Shown here piece after piece: positions 20,762 through 34,937 of a stretch of DNA of 64,000 bases (its first letter is position 1; the number at the start of each line of letters is the position of its first letter). The stretch is from Penelope pileata. Its lineage: Eukaryota > Chordata > Aves > Galliformes > Cracidae. The notes below the pieces were generated by a model. It was not told where the DNA came from. It saw nothing but the letters and a program-made list of their open reading frames with translations, and did not search any database. The stretch spans positions 61,155-125,154 of the forward strand of contig WBMW01004821.1 of assembly GCA_013396635.1 (NCBI GenBank), given 5' to 3'. The translations under genes were made by a program, and so were the position numbers.

Positions 20762-21202
20762 GTGATGTTGCCACACCAGGACAGAGTAGAGAGGGAGGAT
20801 TACCTTCCTCTACCTGCTGGCCACAGTGTTTTTAATGCTCTCCAGGTTACCATTGGCCTTCTTGGCCACAGGGGCACACTGCTGGCTCATGGCCAACCTG
20901 TTGTCCACTTGGACACCCAGGTCCTTCTCTGCAGACCTCCACTCCAGCAGGTCAGCCCTGAACATGTACTGATGCATGTGGCTATTCCACCCCAAGTTCA
21001 GGACTCTACACTTGCTGTCATTGAACCTCATCGGTTTAATTTACACCCAACCCATCCTGTCCAGGTCTCACCGAATGGCAGCACAGCCTTCAGGTGTGTC
21101 TGCCACTCCTCCCAGCTTTGTATTACCAGCTGTCTTGCTGAGGGTGCATACTATCCCTTTGTCCAGGTCACTGATGAAGATATCGAACAAGACTGAACCC
21201 AG
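20762..21202 (-). mobile_element. CR1 LINE, 5' part of the LTR-interrupted copy
   Basis: On the minus strand the segment reads into an LGVQVDNRLAMSQQ-like stretch and a KCRVLNLGWN-like stretch, then a decayed reverse-transcriptase part (TGCTGAGGGTGCATACTATC on the plus strand). It is 5'-truncated near 21202 at GACTGAACCCAG. Confidence 0.86.
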
Positions 21203-23195
21203 TAAGGAAGACCAAGAACAAAACCAGCCTTACTAAAAACCAACCAAGCTACAATAACAAAAAAAAAATAACTCACAGCAATGATCCGAGTGCTGCATTT
21301 TACAGAGATATGAATTATTGCAGAGATGTAAATTATTATCTTTTTTCTTTTCTATACCCTGCTGAATATTTTAAGAAGGTCTTGGAAGACTTAAACAGCG
21401 TGATCTAAACATCTAACCACCAAGATCTAAACATTCATAAGTTACATGGAAGAAAACTGCATGTTTTCTCAAGGTGCAGATAGCTTTTCTAGTTGCCTGC
21501 ATCAAAAAATAAGAGTTCTAAAATAAGCTAGAAGTTACATTTTTATATATAGATAGTGAAATTAGAGGAACTACTGAAAATGTATTTTGTTATTACTATT
21601 CAGTTAAATATATTTTACATCAACCTTAATTTCACCAAGAGTATAATTTAGGTTGATTTTTATCAAGTTGATGTTCATTTTATTTTAGACAAAAAGAAAT
21701 ATATGAAGAGACAAAGATAAAAAGAGAAATAGTCTCTTTGAAAATCATGCTTTCCAGGTCATATAAAAAGTAAAGTCTTTGATTTCACAGATATAATCCT
21801 ATATTATAAATGCATTATAAAAAGCAAACAAACAACCAAAGTAGAATTGATTACATAATGGCTGAATGAATACATTGAATATCAAGTAAACTATTTTTGA
21901 TTAGTTTTTATTTGGTAGGGCCAGATCTTAAGTCTTACAAAAATTTTTATAAACCACGTGTTGATTTTTTTTAGTAAACTCTCTTTAATCTTAGTTATTT
22001 AACTGAATATTTAGTACATTCAAACACCCTGTAGAAAGATACGTCTTACTGTCGTCTCTGAATGAAGACAACTTAAGCCTCAAAAGTGAAAATTCTGGAG
22101 AAAAAAATAAATCTTTAGCCATTTTTTTTTAGTTATAAATCACATAAAGCATATTGTAAACTTTTGTCCCACTGTTATTTAGAGGTTTTTAAATGGTGGA
22201 ATATAACTTCAGTGTTCCAGCAGTTCTGTGCTACCATCCCAAAAGTAATATACTAGTAATGCAGAGCAACAAATTTTTTTCTTTCACTTTCTCAGTCCCG
22301 TTGTTCTCTTCAGAAACCAAATGGGGCTGTTCATAACAATTTTCTCTTTACAAATCTCTGCTCATTTCAATCTGAATGAAGTTGTAGTTCACTTTCTATT
22401 TAAAACAATTATGTTAGGATTTGCAAAACTATTTATCTAATTGAAATTCCTTGTGTATAATCATATGCCTTTTCCGAATGTCAATCTGAGAACACATATT
22501 TCTATTCAAAGAAACTTGGAGACCAGAGAAGAACAGGGATGTGTGGGCTAGAACCAGAATTGTTGCCTCTATTCTCCTCAAGCAGTTGACATAATAGCTC
22601 TGAATAGAGAGAAAAATGAACCCAATATTGTAGGAACCAGGGACTATAGCAGTTTTTATTTAAGCAATAAACACATAATATTGTGACAATGGGGATAATA
22701 GAAGATACTCTGAGGCACTATCAGAGTGTGCCTACAGTGTCCAAAATCCATGAGAGAATACAGATGCAAGCAGTATCTAAGAACCTGAATATTTCAGTCT
22801 ATGCATGTAGGAAGATTTACATTTGTGGATGGACTAAGTGGAATATTTGAGACCTGCAGCCAAACTGCTCTCATCTGTATTTGAAGGAACATTGGGCTGA
22901 GAATACTAATGGCTTAAGACATAGCTTAAGGCAATACTGATACCAAAAACATCTGACAAATGTTTCATCCTTTCCTGAAAATTAATTTACAGGTGACACA
23001 GATTGAAACAAGTCCAAAAGAATGGATTAGTCCATTAATGATACAGTCACTGTCCTACTGGTCCTAGTACTTAAACTGCACCGATGCATATGCCATAATG
23101 AAATGGTAGAAGATGATAAACCCTTGCGATACAAAAGCGATTACAACTCAACAGCCTTTTGAGATTTCAGGAAGCCATAATCATGACTAGATACA
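21203..23195. other. Intron 5 spacer
   Basis: AT-rich. I see no exon, RNA gene or recognised repeat in it. Confidence 0.5.
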
Positions 23196-24250
23196 CTACT
23201 GCACGTGATGAACTGTGTCAGCAGCAGCTCAGTGGGTTGCAGTGAATGGAGCTACATCTGCTTGATGGACAGCACTAGCAGTGTTTTTGATATCTCAATT
23301 CTAGTGTTGATTCTGTTCCACATTTTTGTCAATTATCTGGATGCAGAAGTGGAAAGCATCCTTAGAAATTTTGCTAATTATACTGAACTGGGAGGTGCTG
23401 TTGACTCTCTGGAGGGATGAGAGGCCTTGCAGAGAGATCTAGATACATTGGAGCACTGAGAATCGTCAATGGCATGAAGTCCAAGAACAGAAAATGCTGG
23501 GTTCTGCAGTTGGGATGGAGTAATGCTGGACTCAGGCACAGACTGGGAAACAAGTGGCTAGAGAGCAGCTCAGCAGAAAGGGACCTAGGGATGCTGATTG
23601 ACAGCAGGCTCTGCATGAGCCAGCTGTGTTCCTTGGTAGCCAGAAGGGCAAACCACATTTTGGGATGCGTTAAACACAGCATAGCCAGCAGAGGAAGAGG
23701 ATATAGCCAGCCTTGCTGTATTCAACATTGTTGTGGCTTTACCTTGAATATGTAGTTCTGGGCTACACAATATAAAAAAGGATATTGAGTGACTTCAAAG
23801 CATCCAGAGGACAGTAACAAAGCTAAAAGAGTGGAGGGCATTTCCTATGAGGAGAGGCTGAAGATACTTGGTTTGTTTTGCTTGCAGAAAAGAAGGCTAA
23901 GATGTGACCTCATTGCTCTCTACAACTTCCTGAGGTAGGGAAATGGAGAAGGAGGTGCTGGTCCCTTCTCACTAGTGAGCAATGATAGAATGTGAGCGAA
24001 CAGCACAAAGTTATGCCAGGGGAATTTCAGTCTGGATATTATGGACATTTTCTTACTGTGCGTGTGATCATACACTTTAACAGGCTTCCTAGCAAGGTGA
24101 TTGATGCCCCATGCCTGTCGGAGTTCAAAAGACGTTTGGATAACACCCCCTTTAACGTGCTCTAACTTTTGGTTAGCCCTGAAGTGGTCAGGCATTTGGA
24201 TTTGGTGATCTATTTAGATCTCTTTCAACTGACCTAGTCCAGTCACTCTA
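23196..24250 (+). mobile_element. Old CR1 LINE fragment
   Basis: The plus strand holds a decayed ILFHIFVNYLDAEVES-like and FANYTELGG segment (FADD box lost) near 23310-23400. An AERDLGMLIDSRLCMSQLC-like stretch lies near 23575-23635, and AGGAGAGGCTGAAGATACTTGG near 23848. Stops are frequent. The 3' end near 24250 lacks a clean terminus. It is older than the copies at 28797 and 54098. Confidence 0.78.
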
Positions 24251-27062
24251 GTCTATATTCTATACAGTGTTATGGAGAAAAAAGGCATGAGTAAAACAAT
24301 CTAAACATGGTGCAATGGGTAAAGAGAACATTTTTGGAAATTAATTCCTTTTAATTCATTATTTCAACATCTGCTAGATGCATCATGAATGGAATGTCAT
24401 CAATAATACGTATTTATGAAGTAGCCAATTCTGTGAAATACATTTTTAAGGGAAAGGTATGTGCTGCTTCTCTTACAGCTGCAAAACATGCTGCTTAAAT
24501 AATCTTTATTAAAGGAAGAATATATGAAACCGTAAAAAGCAGCAGAATCAGCATTTTCATGTCTTTCCAATTAGCAGAACAGAGTACACATTTTCATTTC
24601 TGAACAGCCCTGTACAGCTATGCACAGCTATGCAACCTCATCAGTATAGAGGAGGAATGGTAAAAAAAAGAAAAAAAAAAAAAAAAAGCTGAAGCTGGAA
24701 AAAAAACTGAGCTGAAGGAGAGTGAGACTTCACGGAACATAAATCCAGAAGTGGTATCATCTAAGAAAAAATGAGGTATCAGAGAAAAATTTCTTAAGTT
24801 TATCAATTAATATGTAATAAAAAAATAGCTGAAGACAACAGAGAGGATAAAATAATGAAAATGAAGAGAGAAGGAAGTAGCTGAAAAAAATAAGGTCACA
24901 GTTTGCAAAAATACAGAAATGAATGCAAGATATACAAATTATGCAGGGGACCCAGTAGGGCTGATGAATAAGGAGTAGCTCAAATGTAACATCCTTTGTT
25001 AACCATAAACCACTGCAAATAGTAAGAAGAAAAGAACTCTACTCCAGCACAATGCTGGATCCGAAATGGAAAATATGCCAAAGGTTCCATTAAGTCCACA
25101 AAATATATCACTATTCATTTTTATGGTAGCGATTGGATACTAGGTTGATGGATGAATAAACAGGCAGATAATACAACAAATAGAAACTGCTACTGGTTTG
25201 ACTGTCATTATTTGTATTTAGCAATCACAGTTATATTGGTGAAGACAAAGCAATATATTGAGTTAACATTGATGAAAACATAGAGATGTAATATTTCTTT
25301 TTTGTTCTGTCTGTGCTGCCATTTCACTACAGACTTATAAATTACACTCACTGACACAAAAAACACAAGGTGATATGAAAAGCTGAATATAGAAAGCGTA
25401 CAGAAAACTGACAAATTGTGACAAAACAAATGTTAAAAATAATAGTAATCCTAGGAAGAAGACAAATGCTGTAGGAAACAATAAAAGTGTCATGGTCAAG
25501 AAAGGTACTGCCACTTCGACTGTTTTAAATTCTTAAAGTTAATCAAGTATTTTTTAAAAGGAAAAATCAAATATGTGATTTAAGAGCAAAAGTAAAAGTC
25601 AAATATTGCTATCTCACACTGGTATGATACTAATGACTTAAGAAAACCACAAAGGGGAAGAAAAAAAAATTAAGACAAAATGTCATGAAATTGAAAAAAA
25701 ATAGACGATATATACATACATACATTTTTTTTCAATTCAGCAGCTCACATTAATCCTACCTGTAATTCTAGTTATCATAGTACTAAGGATTGCTCAAGCA
25801 AAACTTCTCTAATGACTTTATGATTGAAATAACACATCACAGCTGAAGCTCCAAAGTCACTCAATAAGATGCTGCATGAGTCAAGAGGACAGCTCAGGTG
25901 CCATACAAAAAAAAGCCTGTTTATTTACTGGATAAATTTACAGTGAAATTCTGTATGTGTTAGTGACTTATGTCATATGCATCTCATTGATGAACTGTAG
26001 CATTGCATGCAGAACATACCAACAGAAAGTGATTGATTAACCAAAAGCAGATTTAATGAAAAGCGAAATTTTTAATAGCAATAACAATAGGCACAATCAT
26101 AAAAATCATAGTACTTGTCCACTTACCTCTTCACAAAAATGAGTGTTTGATGAACGATGAACCATTTTATATCCACAGTAATTTTACTTCAGCTCCTTAT
26201 AGGAAAATAGATAATTTCCACATTGCAAAACATTAAAGATACCTGGTGACCAAACCTATAGCAATCAAAGAACATATTCACCTACAGATGTTTAAAAGAA
26301 CTGTGGTTACAAATCTACATCAAACAATTATTCAAAAAGGAGATTACATTTCGAAATGTAAGTCTACAAAGACTGATTCTTGAGGAGGTGGGCTGTGCAA
26401 ATATGTGTGAGAGATGATCAGCAATGACTTAACATCGACCCATTAATACCTTGAGTACAGAGGTAAAGCTGTGGTAATGAAATTTGCTAAAGACTCCAGT
26501 TAGGATGCTCCGTCAATAAAGAAGGAGAATTAGAAAAGTTTTACAGGAAGATTTGAGTGACCTTCAAGACTAGAGTAATAAAAACAATTGGAAGTATACT
26601 TTTAAAAATTAAAACTAAAAAAAAAAAACAAAAAAAAAACTATTGAAATATCTGCTCTTCAGCAGACGAGGAGAGCAAGATGATGTAATTGGTAGGTAGG
26701 TAATTGGCAGATGCCAAAGAAACCCATGCAGCTTAAGCAGTACAATACCATAATGAAAAAAGAACTACAATCCTACGACATTCTACTCAAGGTATTTTCA
26801 ACTGATATACAGAGGTATTCACACCTTTACGAGGTACAGTAATGAAATGAGAAACTCAAATGGAACATATTCTGTTAAGTTATGCTTGTCCTCATGCAAA
26901 GGAAATGAACTTGTGTAAGTAAAGCACAAAGGAGAGAAGAGGAGGCTATAGGAATTTTATTTTTGTATTTTTGGAAGACTTCTGTAATTTTTCTACCGTG
27001 AACATCCTTTAAAACTGAACACTTAACTTGTGAAAAATACAACCCGACAAATTTTAAAATTA
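24251..27062. other. Intron 5 spacer
   Basis: AT-rich with A-runs at about 24662-24687 and 26617-26640. No gene or repeat family recognised. Confidence 0.5.
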
Positions 27063-28795
27063 ATCAGTGAATCACAGAGTGATGGAGGTTGAAAGGAACC
27101 TCTTACAGTCATCTAGTCTATATGGTTCCTGCTCAAGCAGAGACACCTATAACCTGTCGCTCAGGACCACATCCAGATAGCTTTTGGATATCTCCAACAT
27201 AATCAAGAAAAGATTAGCAACAACGGCCTTACAATGACATCTGCCAGCTCCCAGCACTCGCAGGTGTATCCCATCAAACCTGTGGACTTGTGTATGTCCA
27301 GTTTGTTTAAGCATTCTCTGACCTGTTTCTCTTACACTCTGCCTTCCTACATACTTTCCCCCTGGCCTTCAGTGCCTGGGATTGCTTGTAAAGATTGAGA
27401 TGAAGAGGTCATTCAGTACCTAAGTCTTTTTCTTGTCCTGTGTCACCAAGTACCCTGCCTCATTCATTACTGGGCCTGTATTTTCCCTAGTTTTTGTTTT
27501 GTTATCAGCATACTTACAGAAGCCTTTATTGCCTCTGACATCCCTGGCCAGACTCAATTCCGGTTGAACTTTGGCTTTCCTAATGTTGTCCCTGTATGCT
27601 TGGGCAATGTCTCCATATTTCTTGAGGGTCTATGCTTAAGTTCGGCCAAGAGCAAATTGCTCATCCATGCAGGCCTCCTGGCATTTCTGCCTGACTTCCT
27701 GGTCTTTGGGACCAGAGCTTCACTCTGTAGATTGAAGTAGAGGATGTTTTAATATTAACCCGCTTTCCTGGGCAGCTCTTCCCTCCAGGGCCATATCCCA
27801 TTGGACTCTTCCAAGATCATTGAAGAGGCCAAATTTGTACTTCTGAAGTTCATTGCTGTGGTCTTTCTTTTTTCTCTCTCCCTCCTCTTAGGATCCTGAA
27901 CTCCACCATTTCATGGTTATTTGAGCCAAGGCAGCCTTTTACCTCCACATCTCCGAGAAGTCCATCCTTGTTTGTGAGTAGAGGTCCAGCGGAGTACCTC
28001 TTGTCAATGACTCCTCTGTCACTTGGAGAATTAAGTTGTTGTTGATATCTTCAAGAATCTCTCGGGTTGCTAATGTCCTGCTGTGTTGCTCATCCAACAG
28101 ATATCAGACTGGTCAAATTCTCCTGTGAAGACAAAGTCCTGTATGCGCGAGGCTTCTCCTAACTGTCTCGAGAAGACCTCAACCACTTATTCCTCCTGGT
28201 CAAGCAGCCCATAGCAGACACTGACTACAGTGTCACCCATGCTGGTCTGCTCTTTAATCCTTATCCAAAAGCTCTTAGTTGACTTCACTTCAACTTCCGA
28301 GGTGGAGCTCCATGCCTTCCACCTGTTCTCTCATGTAGGAAGAATCTCCCTCTTCTTGTCTTCTCAGTATTTCCTAAAGAGTCTGTATCCCTCTGTTGAA
28401 ACACTCCAGTTATGGGAGCCATCCCACCAACTTCTGTCAGGACAGCAAAATCATAGCCCTGCAGCCACACACACATCTCAAATTCCTCATGTCATTCTCA
28501 TGCAGTGCACATTAGTGCTCAGGCACTTAAGAGAGGCACCCTTGCATAAAAATGCCAGAGGTGATCCCACTTAAACCCTGTTTTGTTGATTTTGTGGTCC
28601 TTTTCATTCATGTCTCTCCAGACCCTATGCTTGTCAACCCTGTCCATTATTCTCTCACAGAGTATCTGGTAACTCTGTTTCTCCCTTATTGCTTCTAGTT
28701 TAAAACTCTCCTTGCCAGGTCAGTCATCCGAATCACAATGATGCCTTTGCTCTGCTTAGTCAGGTGGATCCTCTCTCTCCAAAAACAGAGAGAAC
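27063..28795 (-). mobile_element. CR1-type LINE, endonuclease-containing 5' region joined to a 3' tail
   Basis: 27063-27200 is a reversed CR1 3' end (AATCACAGAGTGATGGAGGT, CAGGACCACATCCAGATAGC). It is joined to sequence from the upstream part of a CR1 ORF2: minus-strand reading of about 27200-28700 corresponds to the apurinic-type endonuclease and the region before it (words such as CATCCATGCAGGCCTCCTGG, CATTTCATGGTTATTTGAGC, ATGGGAGCCATCCCACCAAC on the plus strand). The polymerase part between is missing, so this is an internally deleted or composite copy. Confidence 0.75.
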
Positions 28796-28796
28796 A

Positions 28797-29490
28797 CAGC
28801 CCTGCCAAAAAGGACTTGGGGGTACTGGTGGATAGCAAGCTGGACATGAACCAGCTATGTGCCCTCGCAGCCCACAGAGCCAACTGAATCCTGGGCTGCA
28901 TCAAAAGAAGCATGGCCAGCAGGTCGAGGGAGGTGATCCTACCTCTCTACTCTGTGCTGATGAGACCTCACCTGGAGTACTGCATCGGGATCTGGAGTCC
29001 TCAGCACAGGAGAGACACGGACCTGTTGGAGCACATCCAGAGGAGGCCCACAAAAATGATCCAGGGGATGCAACACCTCCCCTGTGAAGACAGGCTGAGA
29101 GAGCTGGGGCTGTTCAGCCTGGGGAAGAGAAGGCTCTGAGGTGACCTGATAGCTGCCTTTCAGTATCTAAAGGGGAGCTATAAGAAAGAGGGGGACAGAC
29201 TCTTTAGCAGGGTCTGTGGGGATAGGACAAAGGGGAATGGCTTTAAACTGAAAGAGAGGAAATTTAGGTTAGATGTAAGAAAAAAGTTTTTTACAGTAAG
29301 GGTGGTGAAGCACTGGAACAGGTTGCCCAGAGAGGTGGTGGAAGCCCCGTCCCTGCAGACATTCAAGGTCACGCTGGACCAAGCTCTGAGCAACCTGATC
29401 TAACTGTAGCTGTCCCTGTACATTGCAGGGGAGTTGGACTAGATGACTTTTAAAAGTTCCTTCCAACTCTGAGGATTCTATGATTCTATA
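28797..29490 (+). mobile_element. CR1 LINE, young-looking, 5'-truncated
   Basis: Starts in the KDLGVLVDSKLDMNQLCALAA-like region. The frame at 28912-29139 covers the C-terminal part of ORF2 (MRPHLEYCIGIWSPQ, LRELGLFSLGKRRL). A full 3' UTR follows and the copy ends GGATTCTATGATTCTAT. The 3' half shows few obvious defects, so it is one of the younger copies. Confidence 0.93.
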
Positions 29491-29524
29491 AAGCTTGTTC
29501 ATTTTTACTAAAGTAGTTATATGA

Positions 29525-30236
29525 CAGAGTGGCTGGACGACTGTGCTGAGGAAAAGGACCTGGGGGTGTTTGTTGATGCTCAGCTGAATGTGAGCCAGCA
29601 GTGTGCTCAAGTGGCCAAGAAGGCCAACGGCATCCAGGCCTTCATCAGAAATAGTGTAGCCAGCAGGACCAAGGAGGTGATCATTCCCGTGTACTCAGCT
29701 CTGGTGAGACCTCATCTTGAGTACTGTGTTAAGTTTCAGGCCCCTCACTACAAGAAAGATATGGAGGCCCTGGAGCATGCCCAGAGGAGAGCAGCAAATC
29801 TGGTGAAGGTGTGGAGCACAAGTCTTATGAGGAGTGGCTGAGGGAGCTGGGATTGCTTAGTCTGAAGAAGAGGAGACTCAGGGGAGACTTTATTGGTGAA
29901 CTACCTGAAAGGAGGTTGTGATGAGGAGGGGGTCAGCCTCTTCTCCCAGGTTACTAGCGACAGGACTAGAGGGAATGGCCTCAAGTTGTGCCAGGGAAGG
30001 TTCAGGCTGGATAACAGGAAAAACTCCTCCGAAGAGTGGTCAGGCACTGGAACAGTCTGTCCAGTGAGATGGTAGTGTCACCGTCCCTGCAGATTTTCAA
30101 GGAACATGTAGATGTGTCACTTAGGGATGTGGTTTAGTGGTTTCATGGGCAATCTTGCTGGTAGGTGAACTGTTGGACTAGATGATCTTGGAAGTCTTCT
30201 CCAACCTTAATGATTCTATGATGCTATGGTTCTATG
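29525..30236 (+). mobile_element. CR1 LINE, second subfamily, 5'-truncated
   Basis: About 35 bases after the previous CR1, in the same orientation. The frame 29521-29841 reads AEEKDLGVFVDAQLNVSQQC and HLEYCVKFQAPHYKK, then stops and continues as a broken 3' region, ending CTTAATGATTCTATGATGCT. Its words match the copies at 1-574 and 60350-61345 better than its neighbour, pointing to a different subfamily. Confidence 0.92.
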
Positions 30237-33200
30237 ACATAGTGCTTTTAATAGACCGTGGGACTCCACAGTCCAAAGAAATTCTTTTAATTCATATATC
30301 TCCATAAAGCAGTTGTAAGCAATATTTATCGACAGAAGGTTGTTAGTTGCCTGCCTTTATATCAACTAAACAACTGTAAGAGAACCAATAATTTTGGTTT
30401 GATATAGTCTATTTTATTCAGTTTAGGATTTCCAAAGGAAATTTTTTTTCCACCAACTAGGATTATGTTTTGGGCATAAAATATTCCTGTTAATATCATG
30501 TAATATTATCAATTCAGTTCACCTAATAACATTTTCCTATGAATTCTAAATGGACACTAATTGGAAAATACAAAATGACAGTTAAACTGATTTGAAGAGA
30601 AAGGAATGCTGGAAAAGAAGAGTAAGTTACATAGCTCAACAATATTGCAATGGCCTCCAGATCTGAAGAGGAACCAAGGAGTATCTAAGAGCTAGTTAAT
30701 GTTGTGGGATAAACTAAGGATTATTTAAGACTTTATTAATCTTTATTTAAAAAGTACAAAATAAATAAAGATCCTTCATAATAATATAAGAGAAAGAAAT
30801 TAAGAAATTAAGAATAATAGAAGGCTAACTTGATGATATAGTTGTTATGGTAACCATAAAATGTAAAAGCTGCAATATCACTGCTGATTTGTACTCAGTA
30901 GTAAAATAAGCTAATATTTCCTAGCAGCAAAGTGTCTGCATCATATCTATGAGTTGTAATGAGGTTAGTTGCCTTTTTAAGAGCCTTCACACCCAAACCA
31001 CCTATTGTCTGCTATATGCCACAGAAAATAACATACCAGCAGTACAGATGATAACGAGGTAAATATTTTCTTTGTATGAATGTGTTATTTCCCTTGGCTT
31101 CATCCCCACAAATTAATCTTGTGCTGGCTTTTTTCACATAGTAGGTCAGATTTACAAAACCAGCTTGAAATCATATCATCAACATCCAGAGAGATGTAGC
31201 AGTTACATTTACTTAACTATAATTGCAGCATATGTATTACTATTTTTTTCCCCAGATTTTAAAAAATATATCTTAAAAATAGAACCAGTCCACAAACAGT
31301 TTGTTACACAAAAATTAGGTAGTTTGATCTACATTTAACCCCCACAACTCCTGTAAATTTGACTAATGCTAAATAAAACAAGACTGTTTTTTGGTTCTTT
31401 TTCATTCGTTTGTTTGTTTTCCTTCAAAGCTCTGCAGTGTCAGGCTTCCAGTCTATCCTAAATATCAAACTGTCTTCTGTGTTTCCTTAAACAGATAGAC
31501 TTCACAGGAATGTCTTCACAGAGTCACTACTAACCCAGTATGTGAAGATTCAGTTTTGTGGCTTTTTCATGAGAAATGAGTCCCATTTTTGTAGCCATAG
31601 AAGTACTGATTTGTAGATAATTACTACCATAAATTCTTTAAAAATATTATGTATTTTTCACTGCAGTCAGTCAGAATGCTGTCTTTTGTCCATATGGCTT
31701 GAAAGATTTTCCTCAAAAGTTCTGGAAATATCAATACAAATTATGTGACTCAGCAAATTACTCTTAGCCTTCAGCTTTCCATAAGCTTTCCTTTAGCTTT
31801 GTGGTGATGCTGCCACCAATCCACTAAAGATTTATCTTGAGAGTGTCCATTTAATGTTTCATCTAACTCCTTTTCAGCCATTTATTGTTTATTATCTCAC
31901 CAGTGAAAATAGATTTGAACAATCTGCTATCTGACACATCGATACCTGTGCTAGTGCATTTGTGCCTAAAGAAGCATATAGTTGTGCTGCTGATCTCAAT
32001 ATTCAAAACTATATTCTGACACTTTATATCAGTAAAACCATTTATACAGGCTCATGTGGAAAGCATTGAGATGCTTATTCTGATGACTGCAAGTTTCTAA
32101 CTTTTACACCTTACATACAAATGCTTTTGAAAAATGAGCAGAATCTGCTTTAATTCAAAATCATTTTATTTTTTCTTTAATCCAAATACAAGTTTTTAAT
32201 ATCCCAAAAGTGAACTGGATTTCAGTCCGTCATCCATGAATATTTTATATTGCCAGCCTAGCTAAATTCTCTCACAGATTTTTCAGTGCCTCATTGTCAA
32301 TGCACAGATCTATCCAACATTCCAGCATCTTCTAGCTTTTCAACATTGCAAAACTGGGTTGGGACCTTAATTTCATTTATGCTGATGCGCACGCTTATCT
32401 GCTTGGTCCTGTGATCAAAGGAGTTAATGATATATGACATGCATTCTAATATGTGCATAATTATTGACAAAGAAGAGTAATTATAGTACAGCAAATATAA
32501 TACAGCAATTACATAAATTGTGATTTAGCACAAAATCTGTCATGTATAGGCTAACAAATACAGACTTCTTTATGCCATCTAAGTCCAACCTGTGTGTTTT
32601 ACTATAGTACAGACTATTGTGCTGTTACTGCTTTTTAACACTGACATACTTAAGCAGTCCTCCTTAGTCAAGGACCTGTGCCCTTAGCCACTATAAATTG
32701 AAAGAAATATACTCAAAAACTTCTCTGAATGATGACTTATTTTTCTGAAGCCACCACAGAATCTGAAGGTTCTATGGTAGTATACAACATTTCCCTTAAA
32801 TTTTCCCTGCTGCAAAAAAATCATATCGGCTTGTTCAGAACTGAACTGATATGCTTGAAAGAGTTTTTTACATCATCATCATCAGCTGATATTCTTTCCA
32901 TGATTTTTCTACCACTGAGATAATTGATGTGGAAGTTACCACGTGTGAGAGGTAATCTCTCTGTGGAGAGGAACTTTACTTTTTCTTGTGAAAGCATTTC
33001 TTTCTTTACACAAAGTCAATCAAAAGTACAGTCTTTCTGTCTCACTAATACTTCATATATTTCTGTATTTTGATAGGAATACCATAAGTTTCTGTTGAAT
33101 TGCTTTATTGCATCCATTTGGTAGTCTTAAATATACCAAAAAGAAGGTACTGCTGCTTTCTGCTTTGTGATGGGCAGACGAAATTTCATTTAACATTTTG

Positions 33201-34937
33201 TCAGAAATGATAGATGAATGATTTAATAATCTTGACTTACTTACTTTTCACTGGTGATTCAGGACTTCTCTTACACCAGTTGACAGAATTTGATCATCTC
33301 CGTTGAAATGTGTGATAGCACCATCATAGGGGTTATACAGTTTAAAGTTATCGTAGAGGTGTTTGACATGGCACTGTTTGAATTTTTTTGACACTTTCGC
33401 TTTCCCTCATTAGCATTTTAAAACTTTCATTTATGCAGTTTTCTTCTTGCCTGTTTTTACATTCTACACAAGGTTTGTGCCACATGTGTATTTAACAGTG
33501 CTTTACTTTTTATGAAAAAAAAAAAGAAGAAAAAACCCAATTCTCACATTTATCTTTGACAAAGCAAAGGACCTATTCTGAGGCAAGGCATACTGCCTGC
33601 GATACTTGCATTCTGACTGACAAAAGTCAAGGAAAGGTAATATTGAACACTTCCTACACTTCTCAGTATCATCTACTCCATCTCTCTTCTCCAGTACAGG
33701 ATCAGGTATTCCTGCATCTTTTTGTTTAGGAAGATAAATCTTACTTTGTTAGACTTCAATAAGGTTTTTACAATAATTCCTAGTCAGTGTCTGTCTTTTA
33801 CTTAGTGCTTCCTTTCATGAGGGTATTTTGCACCAGGAGGTGCTAGTCTGCTATGACCCATAAGAAAGTTACTCAGACCTTGTAAAGCAGCATGTTAAAT
33901 GGTACTTCGGAGTTCTGTTTATTGGGGATAACACTTTAAAGAGAGTAGTATAGATATGTCCTTTTAGATACTAGGAACCCCAAGTAATGCAGCATGGAAT
34001 GGGACTCCAAGCAGCATATGCTACACGATGCTGATCCTGTCCATGGAAAGGGCTACTTGGTAAAAAAAAAAAGATGCTTGTTTTTTTGAACTATTAGAGG
34101 ATTTTCTTACATGAAAATAACTGTTCATCATTTATTATTTTGCCAAAAATAAAATACGTTCAGATGAGAACTTGCTGCTTCACTTTAAGGTAAAGACAAG
34201 GACACACAGCTGGTGTAATCTGTGATACCAAGTGAAAACTTCCTTTGTTAGAATTCACCAGCTAAGTTTATCCTGAGGCCAAGGATGCTCACAGCACAAC
34301 ACAGATCTGAAAGCCACACTGTATGTTCAGCATTGTGCAGCACAGCACAATGGCTACTCAGGGCAACTGTAAGGTGGATTACTAACTCCTTGGTGTACCA
34401 TGGTCTTAGGTCAGGATCAGTAGAGAAGGTTCTATACTCTTCACAGGCACAGAGTGTTCCCTTCAACTTACAAGCAATTCTGTTTGTACTTGATAATTGA
34501 TATCATATTACCTCTGAGTATTCTTTTTCCTTAAGCTGAACTCAAAGTTCATTCAAATTATCTTTGTAAGTCCTACTCATTAAACTTTTGATTATTTTTG
34601 CTCATTAATCAGGGTTTCTCGAAGGACTCATTCTCTTTTTTTTTTTTTTTTAAAGATGAGCACGTAATCCATCTGAAATACAGCCAGTGTTGAGTTAAAT
34701 CAAAAAACTATGTCATAAATGTTTCCCTTGTTTATATTTTTGGACACCTGCCTTTTTCAGTTATGCAACATTTTCAAATTGTGCAGCTTTGTGATCAATG
34801 GTTCCACCATAACTTGTTGTCTTCAGAAACGTTTAAATGGACAATTTTTTCATAAGTAAATTATCTTGTAGCCGTGTCTTCTGAGACAGTCCTAGTTACG
34901 TTAGTTCAAAAAAGCCATACTAAAAGCAAGAAAAACG
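30237..34937. other. Intron 5 spacer
   Basis: About 4.7 kb of AT-rich unique-looking sequence with short A/T runs only (for example 34631-34652). No exon or repeat recognised. Confidence 0.5.
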
